Source: Oscillospiraceae bacterium
GTDB taxonomy: Bacteria; Bacillota; Clostridia; Oscillospirales; CAG-272
NCBI GenBank assembly: GCA_015064685.1
Contig: SVRT01000009.1
Location: 1 to 64,000, forward strand
Length of the DNA stretch: 64,000 nucleotides
Direction: 5' to 3'
Positions 16,222 to 25,131 of this stretch are shown here, piece by piece; the stretch's first letter is position 1, and the number at the start of each line of letters is the position of its first letter. A program made the translations under genes and the position numbers. The notes beneath the pieces were generated by a model. That model did no database searches. It was not told the DNA's origin and worked only from the letters and a program-made list of their open reading frames with translations.

Positions 16222-17682
16222 TTAGTCAATATCATTAAGGAATTTCTTAAATCCTGTGTTGATCTGGGTTTCCTTTGACTTGATATAGGAAGCAAGATTC
16301 TGTGTAGCGGATGGCCACATAAGCTCGGGCACGGTATAGCATACACCTGTGTTGGTAGTAGTACCAGCGGTGATGAAGGTCTGACCTACGTCAGTCGTTA
16401 CGCTATCCCAAACTATTTCAAGCATTGCGGCGTCATCAGGCATATCTGCAACCTGCTTACCGAGAAGCTTTTCGTAGAACGTGATCTTAACGTTCTCAGA
16501 GTAGAACGCAAGAAGCTCAAGAGCCTCACCAACCATTATAGGCTTTCTGAGGTACGAAAGAACTCCTATGTATCCGCCCCACTGGAGAGACTTATATCCA
16601 ACGGATGCCTGGTCAAGATCGTACATCGGGAAAGGAGCAACTCCGAACTCGATATTGTAATCAAGGTAGGATGTCAAGGATCCTGTCGAAGCAATGTGCA
16701 TCAGCGCTCTGCCGCTTGTGATCGGCACGGAGTTTACGTGATACTGATAGTCAAACCACGCACAGTTGGACGCACCGAGCTCCTTGAGAGTTGTGATAAG
16801 GTTATCTGCCTTCTCAAAATACTGGGGCTTGTTGATAGCAACGGTATAAGCACCGCTCGTATCCTGCTCCATCATCGGTATATCGCTCGAGGTCAAAAAT
16901 CCGCAGAATGATACCCAGCATGTTCCCGTAATACCGTAAGTGTCGTCGGTTGTCTTACCGTCACCGGTCTTATCCATGCTTACGAGGTTTGCAAGGCTGA
17001 TCATCTCGTCAAGAGTCCACTCGTAATCTCTAACGAGGTCATATATGGATTTTTCCATGGAGGAAGCGTAAAGAGCAAGCATATCCTTGTTGAACGCAAC
17101 TACGTACGTACTCATAAGGTTATAGTCGCTGAGTCCCAAGAAGTAATTACCGTTAAGCTCGAGGGTATCCATGAACTCCATATTCCAATACTCTGCCTCA
17201 AGATCGATTCCGTCGAAATCACTGAGGTCTGTTAGCAGGTTATCGGAAATCAAAGCTCCAACCGCACCGTGAACGTGGGTCATTACCATATCCATTGTTC
17301 CGTCCATGTTATTAACGGCGGTCTGAACGTACGTATTGTAGCTATCAAACTTCGCATCGGGAAACTCAACTGAAATTATATCAATTCCGAGATATCTCTG
17401 AACTCTTTCCTGACGGTTGAATACTGATTCGTCCATAGGGCTTCCGTCATTCTTTTCGTCATCCATATAGTAGAGGTCTACGGTTGTGGACGGTGCGAAA
17501 AAGATGTTGAAATCCATATCATAGTCGGTTCTTTCAACGTCCGGGAAGAAGTCCTCTCCGGCACCGAACTGCGAATCGTCCCAATCGTCCTCGTCCCCTT
17601 CCTTCTCGTCACACGCAATGAAGACGGAAAGAGAAAGGATAGCAACTAAAAGGAGCAGCAGAATCCTTATAAAGCGCTTCAT
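16222..17682 (-). CDS. ABC-type sugar solute-binding lipoprotein (orphan)
   Basis: This 486-residue lipoprotein (lipobox VFIAC, Cys24) has an acidic linker and a fold like family 1 extracellular solute-binding proteins. Recognisable features are ERVQRYLGIDI near the start, YVVAFNKDML, a calcium-type DKTGDGKTTDD loop, and SGRALMHIASTG. It should sit outside the membrane and deliver a carbohydrate or similar ligand to an ABC importer. No permease or ATPase is nearby, and it has its own consensus promoter (17739-17767) and terminator, so it is a single-gene unit relying on a transporter encoded elsewhere. The ligand is unknown. Confidence 0.75.
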   Translation of the reverse strand: MKRFIRILLLLLVAILSLSVFIACDEKEGDEDDWDDSQFGAGEDFFPDVERTDYDMDFNIFFAPSTTVDLYYMDDEKNDGSPMDESVFNRQERVQRYLGIDIISVEFPDAKFDSYNTYVQTAVNNMDGTMDMVMTHVHGAVGALISDNLLTDLSDFDGIDLEAEYWNMEFMDTLELNGNYFLGLSDYNLMSTYVVAFNKDMLALYASSMEKSIYDLVRDYEWTLDEMISLANLVSMDKTGDGKTTDDTYGITGTCWVSFCGFLTSSDIPMMEQDTSGAYTVAINKPQYFEKADNLITTLKELGASNCAWFDYQYHVNSVPITSGRALMHIASTGSLTSYLDYNIEFGVAPFPMYDLDQASVGYKSLQWGGYIGVLSYLRKPIMVGEALELLAFYSENVKITFYEKLLGKQVADMPDDAAMLEIVWDSVTTDVGQTFITAGTTTNTGVCYTVPELMWPSATQNLASYIKSKETQINTGFKKFLNDID

Positions 17683-17738
17683 TATTTTTCCTCCTGAAAA
17701 TTAGCGATCGGCAACATACATTTTGCCAATATATACTC

Positions 17739-17767
17739 ATTATAACAAACTAAAAGTGATATGTCAA
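17739..17767 (-). promoter_or_regulatory. SigA promoter of the solute-binding lipoprotein gene
   Basis: Reading the minus strand, TTGACA (17762-17767) and TATAAT (17739-17744) are 17 bp apart, a full consensus match. The leader to the ATG at 17682 is about 50 nt and contains an AGGAGG ribosome site. Confidence 0.88.
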
Positions 17768-17819
17768 GCGATAACAAGGCCTTTTTGCTATTTTTTACAT
17801 TTTCTTAAACTTTTTTATT

Positions 17820-17857
17820 AAAAATCAGCTCCGACAGAATTGTCGGAGCTGATTTTT
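17820..17857 (-). terminator. Terminator of eno
   Basis: TCAGCTCCGACA pairs with TGTCGGAGCTGA around a GAAT loop, flanked by A and T runs. It lies just after the enolase stop on the minus strand. Confidence 0.88.
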
Positions 17858-17865
17858 ACGTTTTT

Positions 17866-19191
17866 TTAGGACAAGCTCTGGTCTCCGCAATGAGTGCAGG
17901 AGCTTGGGTCGATCCGGTCGTTATTGAGCCCGTAGCGAGCGCTGTTTCCAAGAGACGCCTCGATCCTGAGCAGACGGTTGTATTTCGCCACTCTGTCACT
18001 TCTGCACGGTGCGCCGGATTTGATGAATGCCGCTCCCGTGCCGACGGCAATATCGGCAATCGTGGTATCCTCCGTCTCACCCGATCGGTGTGAGAGAATA
18101 AAGGTATACCCTGCTGTATTTGCCAGATCTGTGACCTCGATAACCTCACTGAGAGTTCCTATCTGGTTGGGCTTAACAAGGATCGCGTTTGCTGCGCCTA
18201 CCTCGATGCCGTGAGAGAGTCTTTTGGGATTCGTTACGAAAAGATCGTCTCCAACCAGCATTACCCGATCTCCGAGCCTTTCGGTTATCTCCGTCCATCC
18301 CTCAAAATCACGCTGATCAAGAGGATCCTCGATCGAGATAATGGGATATTTGTTAACTAAATCGGTGTAATAGGAAATCAGATCCTCACGGCTTTGCTTT
18401 ACTCTTCTTTTCGGCATTTCATAGACACCGCTTTCCTCATCATACCATTCGCTTGACGCTACGTCAAGCGCGATCTTCACATCATCGGTGGAATATCCCG
18501 CATCACCGATCGCTTCACAGATAAGCTCTATCGCCATAGCATCGGATTCAAGATCGGGAGCGAAGCCGCCTTCATCTCCAACGCTTACCGAAAGAGAGCG
18601 GCTTTTGAGTATCTTACCTAAGGAATGGTACACCTCACTTCCCGTTCTCAATGCATCCGCAAATGACGAAGCGCCTACCGGTACAATCATAAATTCCTGT
18701 ATTTCAACGTTATTTGACGCGTGTGCGCCTCCGTTGAGGATATTCATCATCGGGATCGGAAGTCTTACAGCGCGTGAGCCTCCTATCCACCTAAAGAGAG
18801 GTATCTGATACGAGGACGCGCACGCTCTGGCATTGGCAAGAGACACCGCAAGAATGGCATTAGCTCCTAGCTTTGACTTGTTCTCGGTTCCATCAAGCTC
18901 GCGCATAAGCTTATCGACCACTGACTGATCCGATGCATAGCATCCCACTATCTCGGGCGAAATATGCCTGCAGATACCGCTTACAGCCTCGAGAACTCCC
19001 TTTCCGCCGTAACGTCTTTTATCTCCGTCTCGCTTCTCCACCGCCTCGAATATACCCGTGGAAGCACCCGACGGAACACTTGCGACGCCGATCGATCCGT
19101 CCGAGAGAACAACGGTTGCCTCTACCGTGGGATTTCCGCGCGAGTCGAGTATTTCGCGCCCCGTGCATTTGATGATTTGTGGCTTTATCAT
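17866..19191 (-). CDS. eno: Enolase
   Basis: Enolase interconverts 2-phosphoglycerate and phosphoenolpyruvate in glycolysis. The 441-residue sequence shows DSRGNPTVE, the mobile loop [26 protein letters not shown], the metal ligand region [20 protein letters not shown], the catalytic Lys in VKPNQIG, and SHRSGETED. The start is set at the ATG at 19191 (MIKPQIIK), 12 nt from GGAGG; an upstream TTG at 19203 directly abuts that site and is unlikely. The protein carries about 17 extra residues after the usual C-terminal LLRIE region, containing CTHC. The central residues look fully active. It is a separate gene with its own terminator. Confidence 0.93.
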   Translation of the reverse strand: MIKPQIIKCTGREILDSRGNPTVEATVVLSDGSIGVASVPSGASTGIFEAVEKRDGDKRRYGGKGVLEAVSGICRHISPEIVGCYASDQSVVDKLMRELDGTENKSKLGANAILAVSLANARACASSYQIPLFRWIGGSRAVRLPIPMMNILNGGAHASNNVEIQEFMIVPVGASSFADALRTGSEVYHSLGKILKSRSLSVSVGDEGGFAPDLESDAMAIELICEAIGDAGYSTDDVKIALDVASSEWYDEESGVYEMPKRRVKQSREDLISYYTDLVNKYPIISIEDPLDQRDFEGWTEITERLGDRVMLVGDDLFVTNPKRLSHGIEVGAANAILVKPNQIGTLSEVIEVTDLANTAGYTFILSHRSGETEDTTIADIAVGTGAAFIKSGAPCRSDRVAKYNRLLRIEASLGNSARYGLNNDRIDPSSCTHCGDQSLS

Positions 19192-19300
19192 AAAATAAAT
19201 CAACCTCCAAGCAATAAATTCTTATAGACTTATTATTTACTCAATCAGGCAGAAATATGCCGATATGGTGAAATACTGTCACCGTCAGTCTCAAGAAAGA

Positions 19301-20527
19301 TCAGTATCCCATCTGCTTGAGGATCTGCTGCTTTAATTCAAGCGCGAATTCCACCGATCCAAAGCATACGGCATCTCCGCCGCCTGACATCAATGAAACT
19401 ATCTCCTTTGCGGCATCGCCCATGCTATTACACGAAATAATATCATCCCGTTTTGTATTCTCTGCTTCTCCTACGGCGATAACGTTGCGTATCTCTCTGC
19501 CTTCAAGGGCGGACAAAAGCGCCAAAGCATCCGCAGGAATACAGACCGATAATGATTCTGGCGTTCCCTGTCCGAACACCTCGTTCATAGTAGAGATGAG
19601 TGCGGCAGTCTCACTTATATTGCCTGCTGAATCTATTATCACAACAGGTGATGCAGACACTACCTCGAAGCAAGCGCATCCGCTTGCGGTCGAGAGCCCC
19701 GATGAGATGCTCGCCCACGGAAGCTTTATTCCGTCACGACGGATCGCTAGCGCGCTCTCTATAACGAGCATTGCGCAATCTCTCTGCAATACCGAAGGGC
19801 TTTTTACAGTGTATCCGCTTCTGCCACCGTATGAAAAGCTAAGCTTGATGCTCGACATGTGTTCCACCTCAAAGCCTATCTTTGAAGTGAAATTCAATCT
19901 GATCCCACCTGTAACACAAGCATTTGAGATCATATCGTATACGCCTTTTTTCTGATTTCCGCTTATGACCTCACGGGAGCCGCGCTTTATAGCATCACAC
20001 GCGATCCTTGTAGATCTTTTATCCCCGTCAAGGACGGTAGGTATCACGACAAGGTCGTAAGGAGCGCATACAGCATCCAGACTGTAATCCTCTCCTGACG
20101 TGCCTTCGAATATTATGTACTCACATCCGTGCATTTTGCAAAGCAGGAGCGCGAGAGCGAAGGATATTTCTTCCTTAAGATACTTCTCGTCGGAATTCTT
20201 GATAACCGTCGCTTTAAGCTCGGCAACCGCTCTGTTATACTCTTCGATCTCGGGAATTGAACCGTCAAGGTAAACCACCTCTCTCGAGTCATAATCTCCT
20301 ACACCTGTTATTCTTCCGACCTTATACCCTACACTTTTTATCACTGACTCAAGCATTACTGCCGTCGCGTGACCCGATGCGCCTGCAGGCAAAAAAACAC
20401 TGCTCGTCCCAATATTGATGCGTCCGAGAGACAAGCATAACTCACGTATGCGCTTTTGAGAGACGTCGGATATTGCTCCCGCCGCCTCAAAAGAGTTCAT
20501 ATATTTAAGTGAATTTACATATTTCAT
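19301..20527 (-). CDS. FolC/Mur-ligase-like protein lacking the P-loop
   Basis: The 408-residue protein follows the folylpolyglutamate synthase (FolC) layout. Its N-terminal LPAGASGHATAVMLESVIKS stands where FolC has GTNGKGST followed by a helix. The segment EEISFALALLLCKMHGCEYIIFEG matches the FolC FE-T-AF-F block, and VIPTVLDGDKRSTRIACDAIKRGSR matches the ATP/Mg region normally carrying GLDH. The P-loop Lys (residues 47-55) and the His of DH are gone, so ATP-driven ligation is doubtful. The frame is intact with no stops, which argues for a retained pseudoenzyme rather than decay. It lies 17 nt after a GH13 gene in one unit. What it binds is unknown. Confidence 0.6.
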   Translation of the reverse strand: MKYVNSLKYMNSFEAAGAISDVSQKRIRELCLSLGRINIGTSSVFLPAGASGHATAVMLESVIKSVGYKVGRITGVGDYDSREVVYLDGSIPEIEEYNRAVAELKATVIKNSDEKYLKEEISFALALLLCKMHGCEYIIFEGTSGEDYSLDAVCAPYDLVVIPTVLDGDKRSTRIACDAIKRGSREVISGNQKKGVYDMISNACVTGGIRLNFTSKIGFEVEHMSSIKLSFSYGGRSGYTVKSPSVLQRDCAMLVIESALAIRRDGIKLPWASISSGLSTASGCACFEVVSASPVVIIDSAGNISETAALISTMNEVFGQGTPESLSVCIPADALALLSALEGREIRNVIAVGEAENTKRDDIISCNSMGDAAKEIVSLMSGGGDAVCFGSVEFALELKQQILKQMGY

Positions 20528-20544
20528 ATATTTGACTCCACTCC

Positions 20545-22482
20545 TCAGATCCTTTTGAGTATGCGAACAGTGTCACTGCCTATATATACCGAGGTATTGA
20601 CCGTCTCACCGCTCTCCAGATCTCTGTACGTATGCTCACCGTCAAGCTCAAGCTCAAAGCTGTCGCCTCGGTTTGCGATTATCAACAAGTTGTTGCCGTT
20701 TTTCTCACGCGTATATGCAATTGCGCTTTCTGTGTGACTCAGAATGTGGAAATCACCGCCGTCGAGAGCCTCCTCGTCACGTCTCATCCTACCAAGCATC
20801 TTATAGTATTCAAGTATCTCGGTGCGGTAGGTTCCCTCTATCTCGTGCCATGGGAAAGGCATACGGCAGAAGGGATCTCCGTAGCCTTCAAGCCCGACCT
20901 CATCTCCGTAGTATACGGACGGTATTCCGTATGCAGTGAACTGCAAAGCTGCGGCGATCTTAAGCATCTTAATTCCATATTCGCGCTCACGCTCGGAAAG
21001 CCGTACCCGTGCCAGAACACTCGGCGGTTCTCCCGCGTTGTCATCCTCGCGTCCGAGGACCGTCAGTATTCTTTCGGTATCGTGAGTTCCGAGTAAGTTC
21101 ATAAGCTTGTCGGATACGCATCTCGGATAGGATGCGTAGATCTCCGTGAGCGTGTTATAAAGCATCTCGGCATCTCCCCACTGACAGAACGCGACTATCG
21201 CGTTTTTCAACGGGTAATTCATTACGCTGTCGAGCTGATCGCCGAGAAAATATCTTCTTCTCTGTCCGTACGCAACCTTTTCCGCGGCATTTTCCCAGAC
21301 CTCGCCGATTATGACCGCCTCTCCGTCGCTCTCCTTCTTCGCTCTTTCGCGAAGCTCACAAAGGAATTCGTCCGAAAGCTCGTCCGCAACGTCAAGGCGC
21401 CATCCCGCTATTCCGCGACGTATGTATTTTTCAATGATACCGCCCTCGCCGGTAAAATATTTACGGCAGGACTCGTTTTTGTGGTTCAGCTTTGGCAATA
21501 TCTCGATTCCCCACCAGGATTCGTAATCATTTGGGTAGGAACGGAATTTATACCAATCGGCATATGGCGACGACGGGTCGTTATACGCTCCTCCGTCTCC
21601 GTATTTTCTGCATCTGTTAAAATACACGCTGTCATCACCCGTGTGGTTGAATACACCGTCAAGGATGATGCCAATGCCCTTTTCTTTTGCCTTTTTTATT
21701 AAATTATCAAATGCTTTCTCACCTCCGAACATCTCGTCGATGCGAGTATAGTCGGCAGTGTCGTATTTATGGTTAGAATACGCCTCGAATATTGGACAAA
21801 GATAGATAACGCTTACTCCAAGCTCACTAAGATAATCGAGCTTTTCGGCAACTCCCCAGAGATTTCCTCCGAAAAACGTGTTGTTTTTCAAGGGCGCGCC
21901 GGGATAGGCGGGATACTCGGGAATTCCTCTCTCCCAGTCATTCTCTTTTCTTGCATCCTCACGTAGCTTTATATTTTTTGCCTCTTCACACTCTCCGCGA
22001 TAGAAACGGTCGGTGAATATCTGATACATAACACCTCGCCCAAAGCTTTTCGGTGTATCGTATTCTTTTTTGCTGACGAGCAGATGAAATCTTTTTCCGC
22101 TTTTTTCCTCGAGCGTGAAATCCTTATTATTGTACGTTGACGTAAAGAGGGTCTCATATCCGCGCAGGAAAAGGAGCTCGTAATAAAAGAGCCCACACAT
22201 ATCTTCTCCGCAAAGCGCGCCCGTATCCAAAACAAGCGAATACATATCGTAGATCTCGTCAAGATTTGTGCGAAGAAAAGGCATATCGGCATCCTTGCCG
22301 CCGTCCTTTGCAATTCTGCACACCACTCCCGTAGCACCGAGTCTGCGCGAGACCTTGAGCCTGAGCTCGAGCATATCTCCGCACGCAACTGCACCAAGAT
22401 CACTTATATCCTTACCGTTTGCGTATTTATTAAGTTTTACCTCACATACCTCGTCAATGAGCTTGTATAATTTGGGAAGCAT
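20545..22482 (-). CDS. GH13 alpha-glycosidase, neopullulanase/cyclomaltodextrinase-like
   Basis: The 645-residue enzyme has an N-terminal beta domain (about residues 1-150) and a GH13 (beta/alpha)8 barrel with all conserved regions: DGVFNHTG (region I), GWRLDVAD (nucleophile Asp), IIGEVWEN (acid/base Glu) and LGTHDTER (third Asp). The NTFFGGNLWGVAEKLDYL block is typical of cyclomaltodextrinase/neopullulanase and maltogenic amylase. There is no signal peptide, so it likely acts in the cytoplasm on maltodextrins or debranched glycogen. The ATG at 22482 follows a GGA ribosome site. A longer start at 22530 would run through the glgP terminator and is rejected. It is followed by the FolC-like gene. 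Confidence 0.88.
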   Translation of the reverse strand: MLPKLYKLIDEVCEVKLNKYANGKDISDLGAVACGDMLELRLKVSRRLGATGVVCRIAKDGGKDADMPFLRTNLDEIYDMYSLVLDTGALCGEDMCGLFYYELLFLRGYETLFTSTYNNKDFTLEEKSGKRFHLLVSKKEYDTPKSFGRGVMYQIFTDRFYRGECEEAKNIKLREDARKENDWERGIPEYPAYPGAPLKNNTFFGGNLWGVAEKLDYLSELGVSVIYLCPIFEAYSNHKYDTADYTRIDEMFGGEKAFDNLIKKAKEKGIGIILDGVFNHTGDDSVYFNRCRKYGDGGAYNDPSSPYADWYKFRSYPNDYESWWGIEILPKLNHKNESCRKYFTGEGGIIEKYIRRGIAGWRLDVADELSDEFLCELRERAKKESDGEAVIIGEVWENAAEKVAYGQRRRYFLGDQLDSVMNYPLKNAIVAFCQWGDAEMLYNTLTEIYASYPRCVSDKLMNLLGTHDTERILTVLGREDDNAGEPPSVLARVRLSEREREYGIKMLKIAAALQFTAYGIPSVYYGDEVGLEGYGDPFCRMPFPWHEIEGTYRTEILEYYKMLGRMRRDEEALDGGDFHILSHTESAIAYTREKNGNNLLIIANRGDSFELELDGEHTYRDLESGETVNTSVYIGSDTVRILKRI

Positions 22483-22498
22483 CGTTTTTTCCTTTTTC

Positions 22499-22527
22499 AA
22501 AAAAGGGACGGACTCACATCCGTCCCT
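22499..22527 (-). terminator. Terminator of glgP
   Basis: On the minus strand AGGGACGGA pairs with TCCGTCCCT and is followed by six T. It separates glgP from the GH13 gene. Confidence 0.85.
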
Positions 22528-22542
22528 CAAATGTTTTTGTTA

Positions 22543-24969
22543 TCAGTGTACGGGCTTGAGATTCCAGAACTTATCGGCGTACTCCTTGATAGAGCGGTCA
22601 GCCGCAAAGAATCCTGCCGCGCTTGTGTTGAGAAGCGACATACGTGTCCACTTTTCTCTGTCGGAATAAGCTGCTATCATATCCTCGCGCGCAAGTCTGT
22701 ACGACTCGAAGTCCGCAAGGCACATATAGGGATCCGCAATTCCGTGACCTGTAAGCAGATATGTTGCGATATCAGCAAAGGACTCGCCCGCAAATCCGAT
22801 CGCGAGGAAGTTTACTATTCTCTTAAGTCTCTCGTTGTTGGAATAGAACTCTGCTGAACGGTAGCCGCGGAGCCACATCTGCTCAACCTCGTTTGCTGTG
22901 AGACCAAATATATACATATTGTCTCTTCCAACTGCATCGAGCATCTCGACGTTAGCACCGTCAAGAGTACCTATCGTGATCGCACCGTTGATCATAAGCT
23001 TCATGCATCCCGTTCCGCTCGCTTCCTTACCTGCAAGAGATATCTGCTCGGAGATATCAGCAGACGGGATAAGTATCTCAGCCGTGCTTACGTCATAGTT
23101 CTCAAGGAACACGACGTTGAGCTTTTCCTTGATCTTGGGGTTCTGCTCGATATCCTTAGAGATCATACAGATGAGCTGGATGATTCTCTTAGCCATCTGA
23201 TATCCGGGGGCAGCCTTTGCACCGAAGATAAATGTCTGGGGACGGATATCAAGATTGGGATTATCCTTAAGGTCAAGATAGAGGCCTATGATATTGAGAA
23301 CGTTAAGAAGCTGTCTCTTATACTCGTGAAGTCTCTTGATCTGCACGTCAAATACCGCGTGAGTATCAAGCATCTTGCCTGTCTTTTTATAAAGGTGATT
23401 AGCAAAAGCAATCTTATTGTCGTGCTTTATAGCGCGAACTCTTTCAAGAACTGCCTTGTCATCCGCAAATTTCGCAAATTCAGCAAGCTCAACGGGATTA
23501 TGTCTGTATCCCGTACCGATGCAATCGTCAAGAAGTGATGCAAGCTCGGGGTTAGAATAGCAGAGCCAACGGCGGTGAGCTATACCGTTTGTTACGTTCT
23601 CAAATCTCTCGGGATACATCTTGTAGAAGTCCTTAAAGATGGTTTCTGTCAGAATATCAGAGTGGAGCTTTGATACACCGTTTACCGAGTGAGATCCTAC
23701 TACCGAAAGGTTAGCCATTCTGACAGCGCCGTAGCCTACGATGCTCATCTTGCTTATTCTCTGCCAGTTGCCGGGGAATGCGTTCCAAGCATCACGGCAG
23801 AATCTCTCGTTGATCTCCTTAACGATCGTGTATATTCTCGGGAGCTTGAGCTTGAAGAGATCCTCGTTCCAGGTCTCAAGTGCCTCGGGCATTACGGTGT
23901 GGTTGGTATATGAGCAGATCTTAATGACCTTATCCCAAGCCACCTCCCAAGGATAGAAATAGTCGTCTACGAGTATTCTCATAAGCTCAGGGATACAGAG
24001 CGCGGGGTGCGTATCGTTGATGTGTATTGCGACCTTATCCTGCAGGTTATCAAGAGTTCCGTAAACTGCCATATGGTCGCGGATTATGCTCTGGATAGAT
24101 GCGGATACAAGGAAGTACTGCTGGGAGAGGCGGAGGAGCTTACCCTCTGTGTGATTATCCGAAGGATAAAGCACCTTTGAGATAGTCTCCGCGTTTGTGC
24201 TCTCTTCAAGAGCCTTTTGATACTGACCCTGCGTAAAGAGTCTCATATTGAAATTCTGAATATTTCTTGCCTTCCAGAGACGGAGCTGGCTTACTGCCTT
24301 ACTGTCAGCACCCGAGATCATCATATCGTAAGGAACTGCCTCGATCTCCTCGCAATTCTCGTAGATCGTGACCATATGGTTATTTTCCCACTTCTCCTTA
24401 ACATGACCGCCGAAGCGAACGATAAAGGTACGGTCTGTTCTAGGAACGAGCCATACCTCGCCCCCGGGAAGCCATACGTCGGGAAGCTCGACCTGCATTC
24501 CGTCAACGATCATCTGCTTGAAGAGTCCGTACTCGTAGCAGATGGAAAATCCCGTTGCGGGATAGTCGAGAGAGGAAAGCGAGTCCATAAAGCATGCTGC
24601 AAGTCGTCCAAGACCGCCATTTCCAAGTCCTGCATCGGGCTCACACTCATAGAGCGAGTTCAGGTCAAATCCGAGCTTGGAGAGTGCCTCTCCGTACTCC
24701 TTCTGAAGTCCGAGATTGCACACGTTTGTCTTAAGGGAGCGTCCGAGAAGAAACTCCATACACATATAATAAACGCGCTTTGCGCCTGCTTTATTTACGT
24801 CCTTTTTAAATTCTCCGCGCTTCTCCGTCAGAATATCTCTGATAGTCATAGATACCGCCTTATACATCTGCTCTGCAGACGCCTCCTGTGCGGTGCAACC
24901 GAAATATCTTGAAAGCTTTGTTTCAATGTTTTCTTTTATTTCAATCGGTTTGAGGTTCTGATTGTTCAT
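22543..24969 (-). CDS. glgP: Glycogen/maltodextrin phosphorylase
   Basis: This 808-residue GT35 enzyme releases glucose-1-phosphate from glycogen or maltodextrin using pyridoxal phosphate. Signature stretches are RVYYMCMEFLLGRSL, GNGGLGRLAACFMDS, the ADP-independent HINDTHPAL, VTNGIAHRRWL, and the PLP site EASGTGCMKLMINGAITIGTLDG split around its Lys. Length is standard. It sits between the glg synthesis operon (ending with glgA and a terminator) and the GH13 gene, so breakdown is probably transcribed separately from synthesis. No clear promoter was found in the 160-nt gap upstream. Confidence 0.94.
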   Translation of the reverse strand: MNNQNLKPIEIKENIETKLSRYFGCTAQEASAEQMYKAVSMTIRDILTEKRGEFKKDVNKAGAKRVYYMCMEFLLGRSLKTNVCNLGLQKEYGEALSKLGFDLNSLYECEPDAGLGNGGLGRLAACFMDSLSSLDYPATGFSICYEYGLFKQMIVDGMQVELPDVWLPGGEVWLVPRTDRTFIVRFGGHVKEKWENNHMVTIYENCEEIEAVPYDMMISGADSKAVSQLRLWKARNIQNFNMRLFTQGQYQKALEESTNAETISKVLYPSDNHTEGKLLRLSQQYFLVSASIQSIIRDHMAVYGTLDNLQDKVAIHINDTHPALCIPELMRILVDDYFYPWEVAWDKVIKICSYTNHTVMPEALETWNEDLFKLKLPRIYTIVKEINERFCRDAWNAFPGNWQRISKMSIVGYGAVRMANLSVVGSHSVNGVSKLHSDILTETIFKDFYKMYPERFENVTNGIAHRRWLCYSNPELASLLDDCIGTGYRHNPVELAEFAKFADDKAVLERVRAIKHDNKIAFANHLYKKTGKMLDTHAVFDVQIKRLHEYKRQLLNVLNIIGLYLDLKDNPNLDIRPQTFIFGAKAAPGYQMAKRIIQLICMISKDIEQNPKIKEKLNVVFLENYDVSTAEILIPSADISEQISLAGKEASGTGCMKLMINGAITIGTLDGANVEMLDAVGRDNMYIFGLTANEVEQMWLRGYRSAEFYSNNERLKRIVNFLAIGFAGESFADIATYLLTGHGIADPYMCLADFESYRLAREDMIAAYSDREKWTRMSLLNTSAAGFFAADRSIKEYADKFWNLKPVH

Positions 24970-25055
24970 TTGCTTAGGTTACCTTTCTTTTTTGTGTTCT
25001 GATTGTACTGCTTTTATGCATAGGACAGCTAAAGATGTCTTTATCTCTCCTACAC

Positions 25056-25104
25056 ATAAAAACCCTTTGGGGGCTGCCGCGACAAATTTCGCGCGGCAGC
25101 CTCC
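25056..25104 (-). terminator. Terminator of the glg synthesis operon
   Basis: On the minus strand GGCTGCCGCG pairs with CGCGGCAGCC around a loop of about 10 nt, followed by an imperfect T-rich tail. It lies just after glgA. Confidence 0.75.
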
Positions 25105-25131
25105 GATTCATGGATTATTATTATCTCTTTT

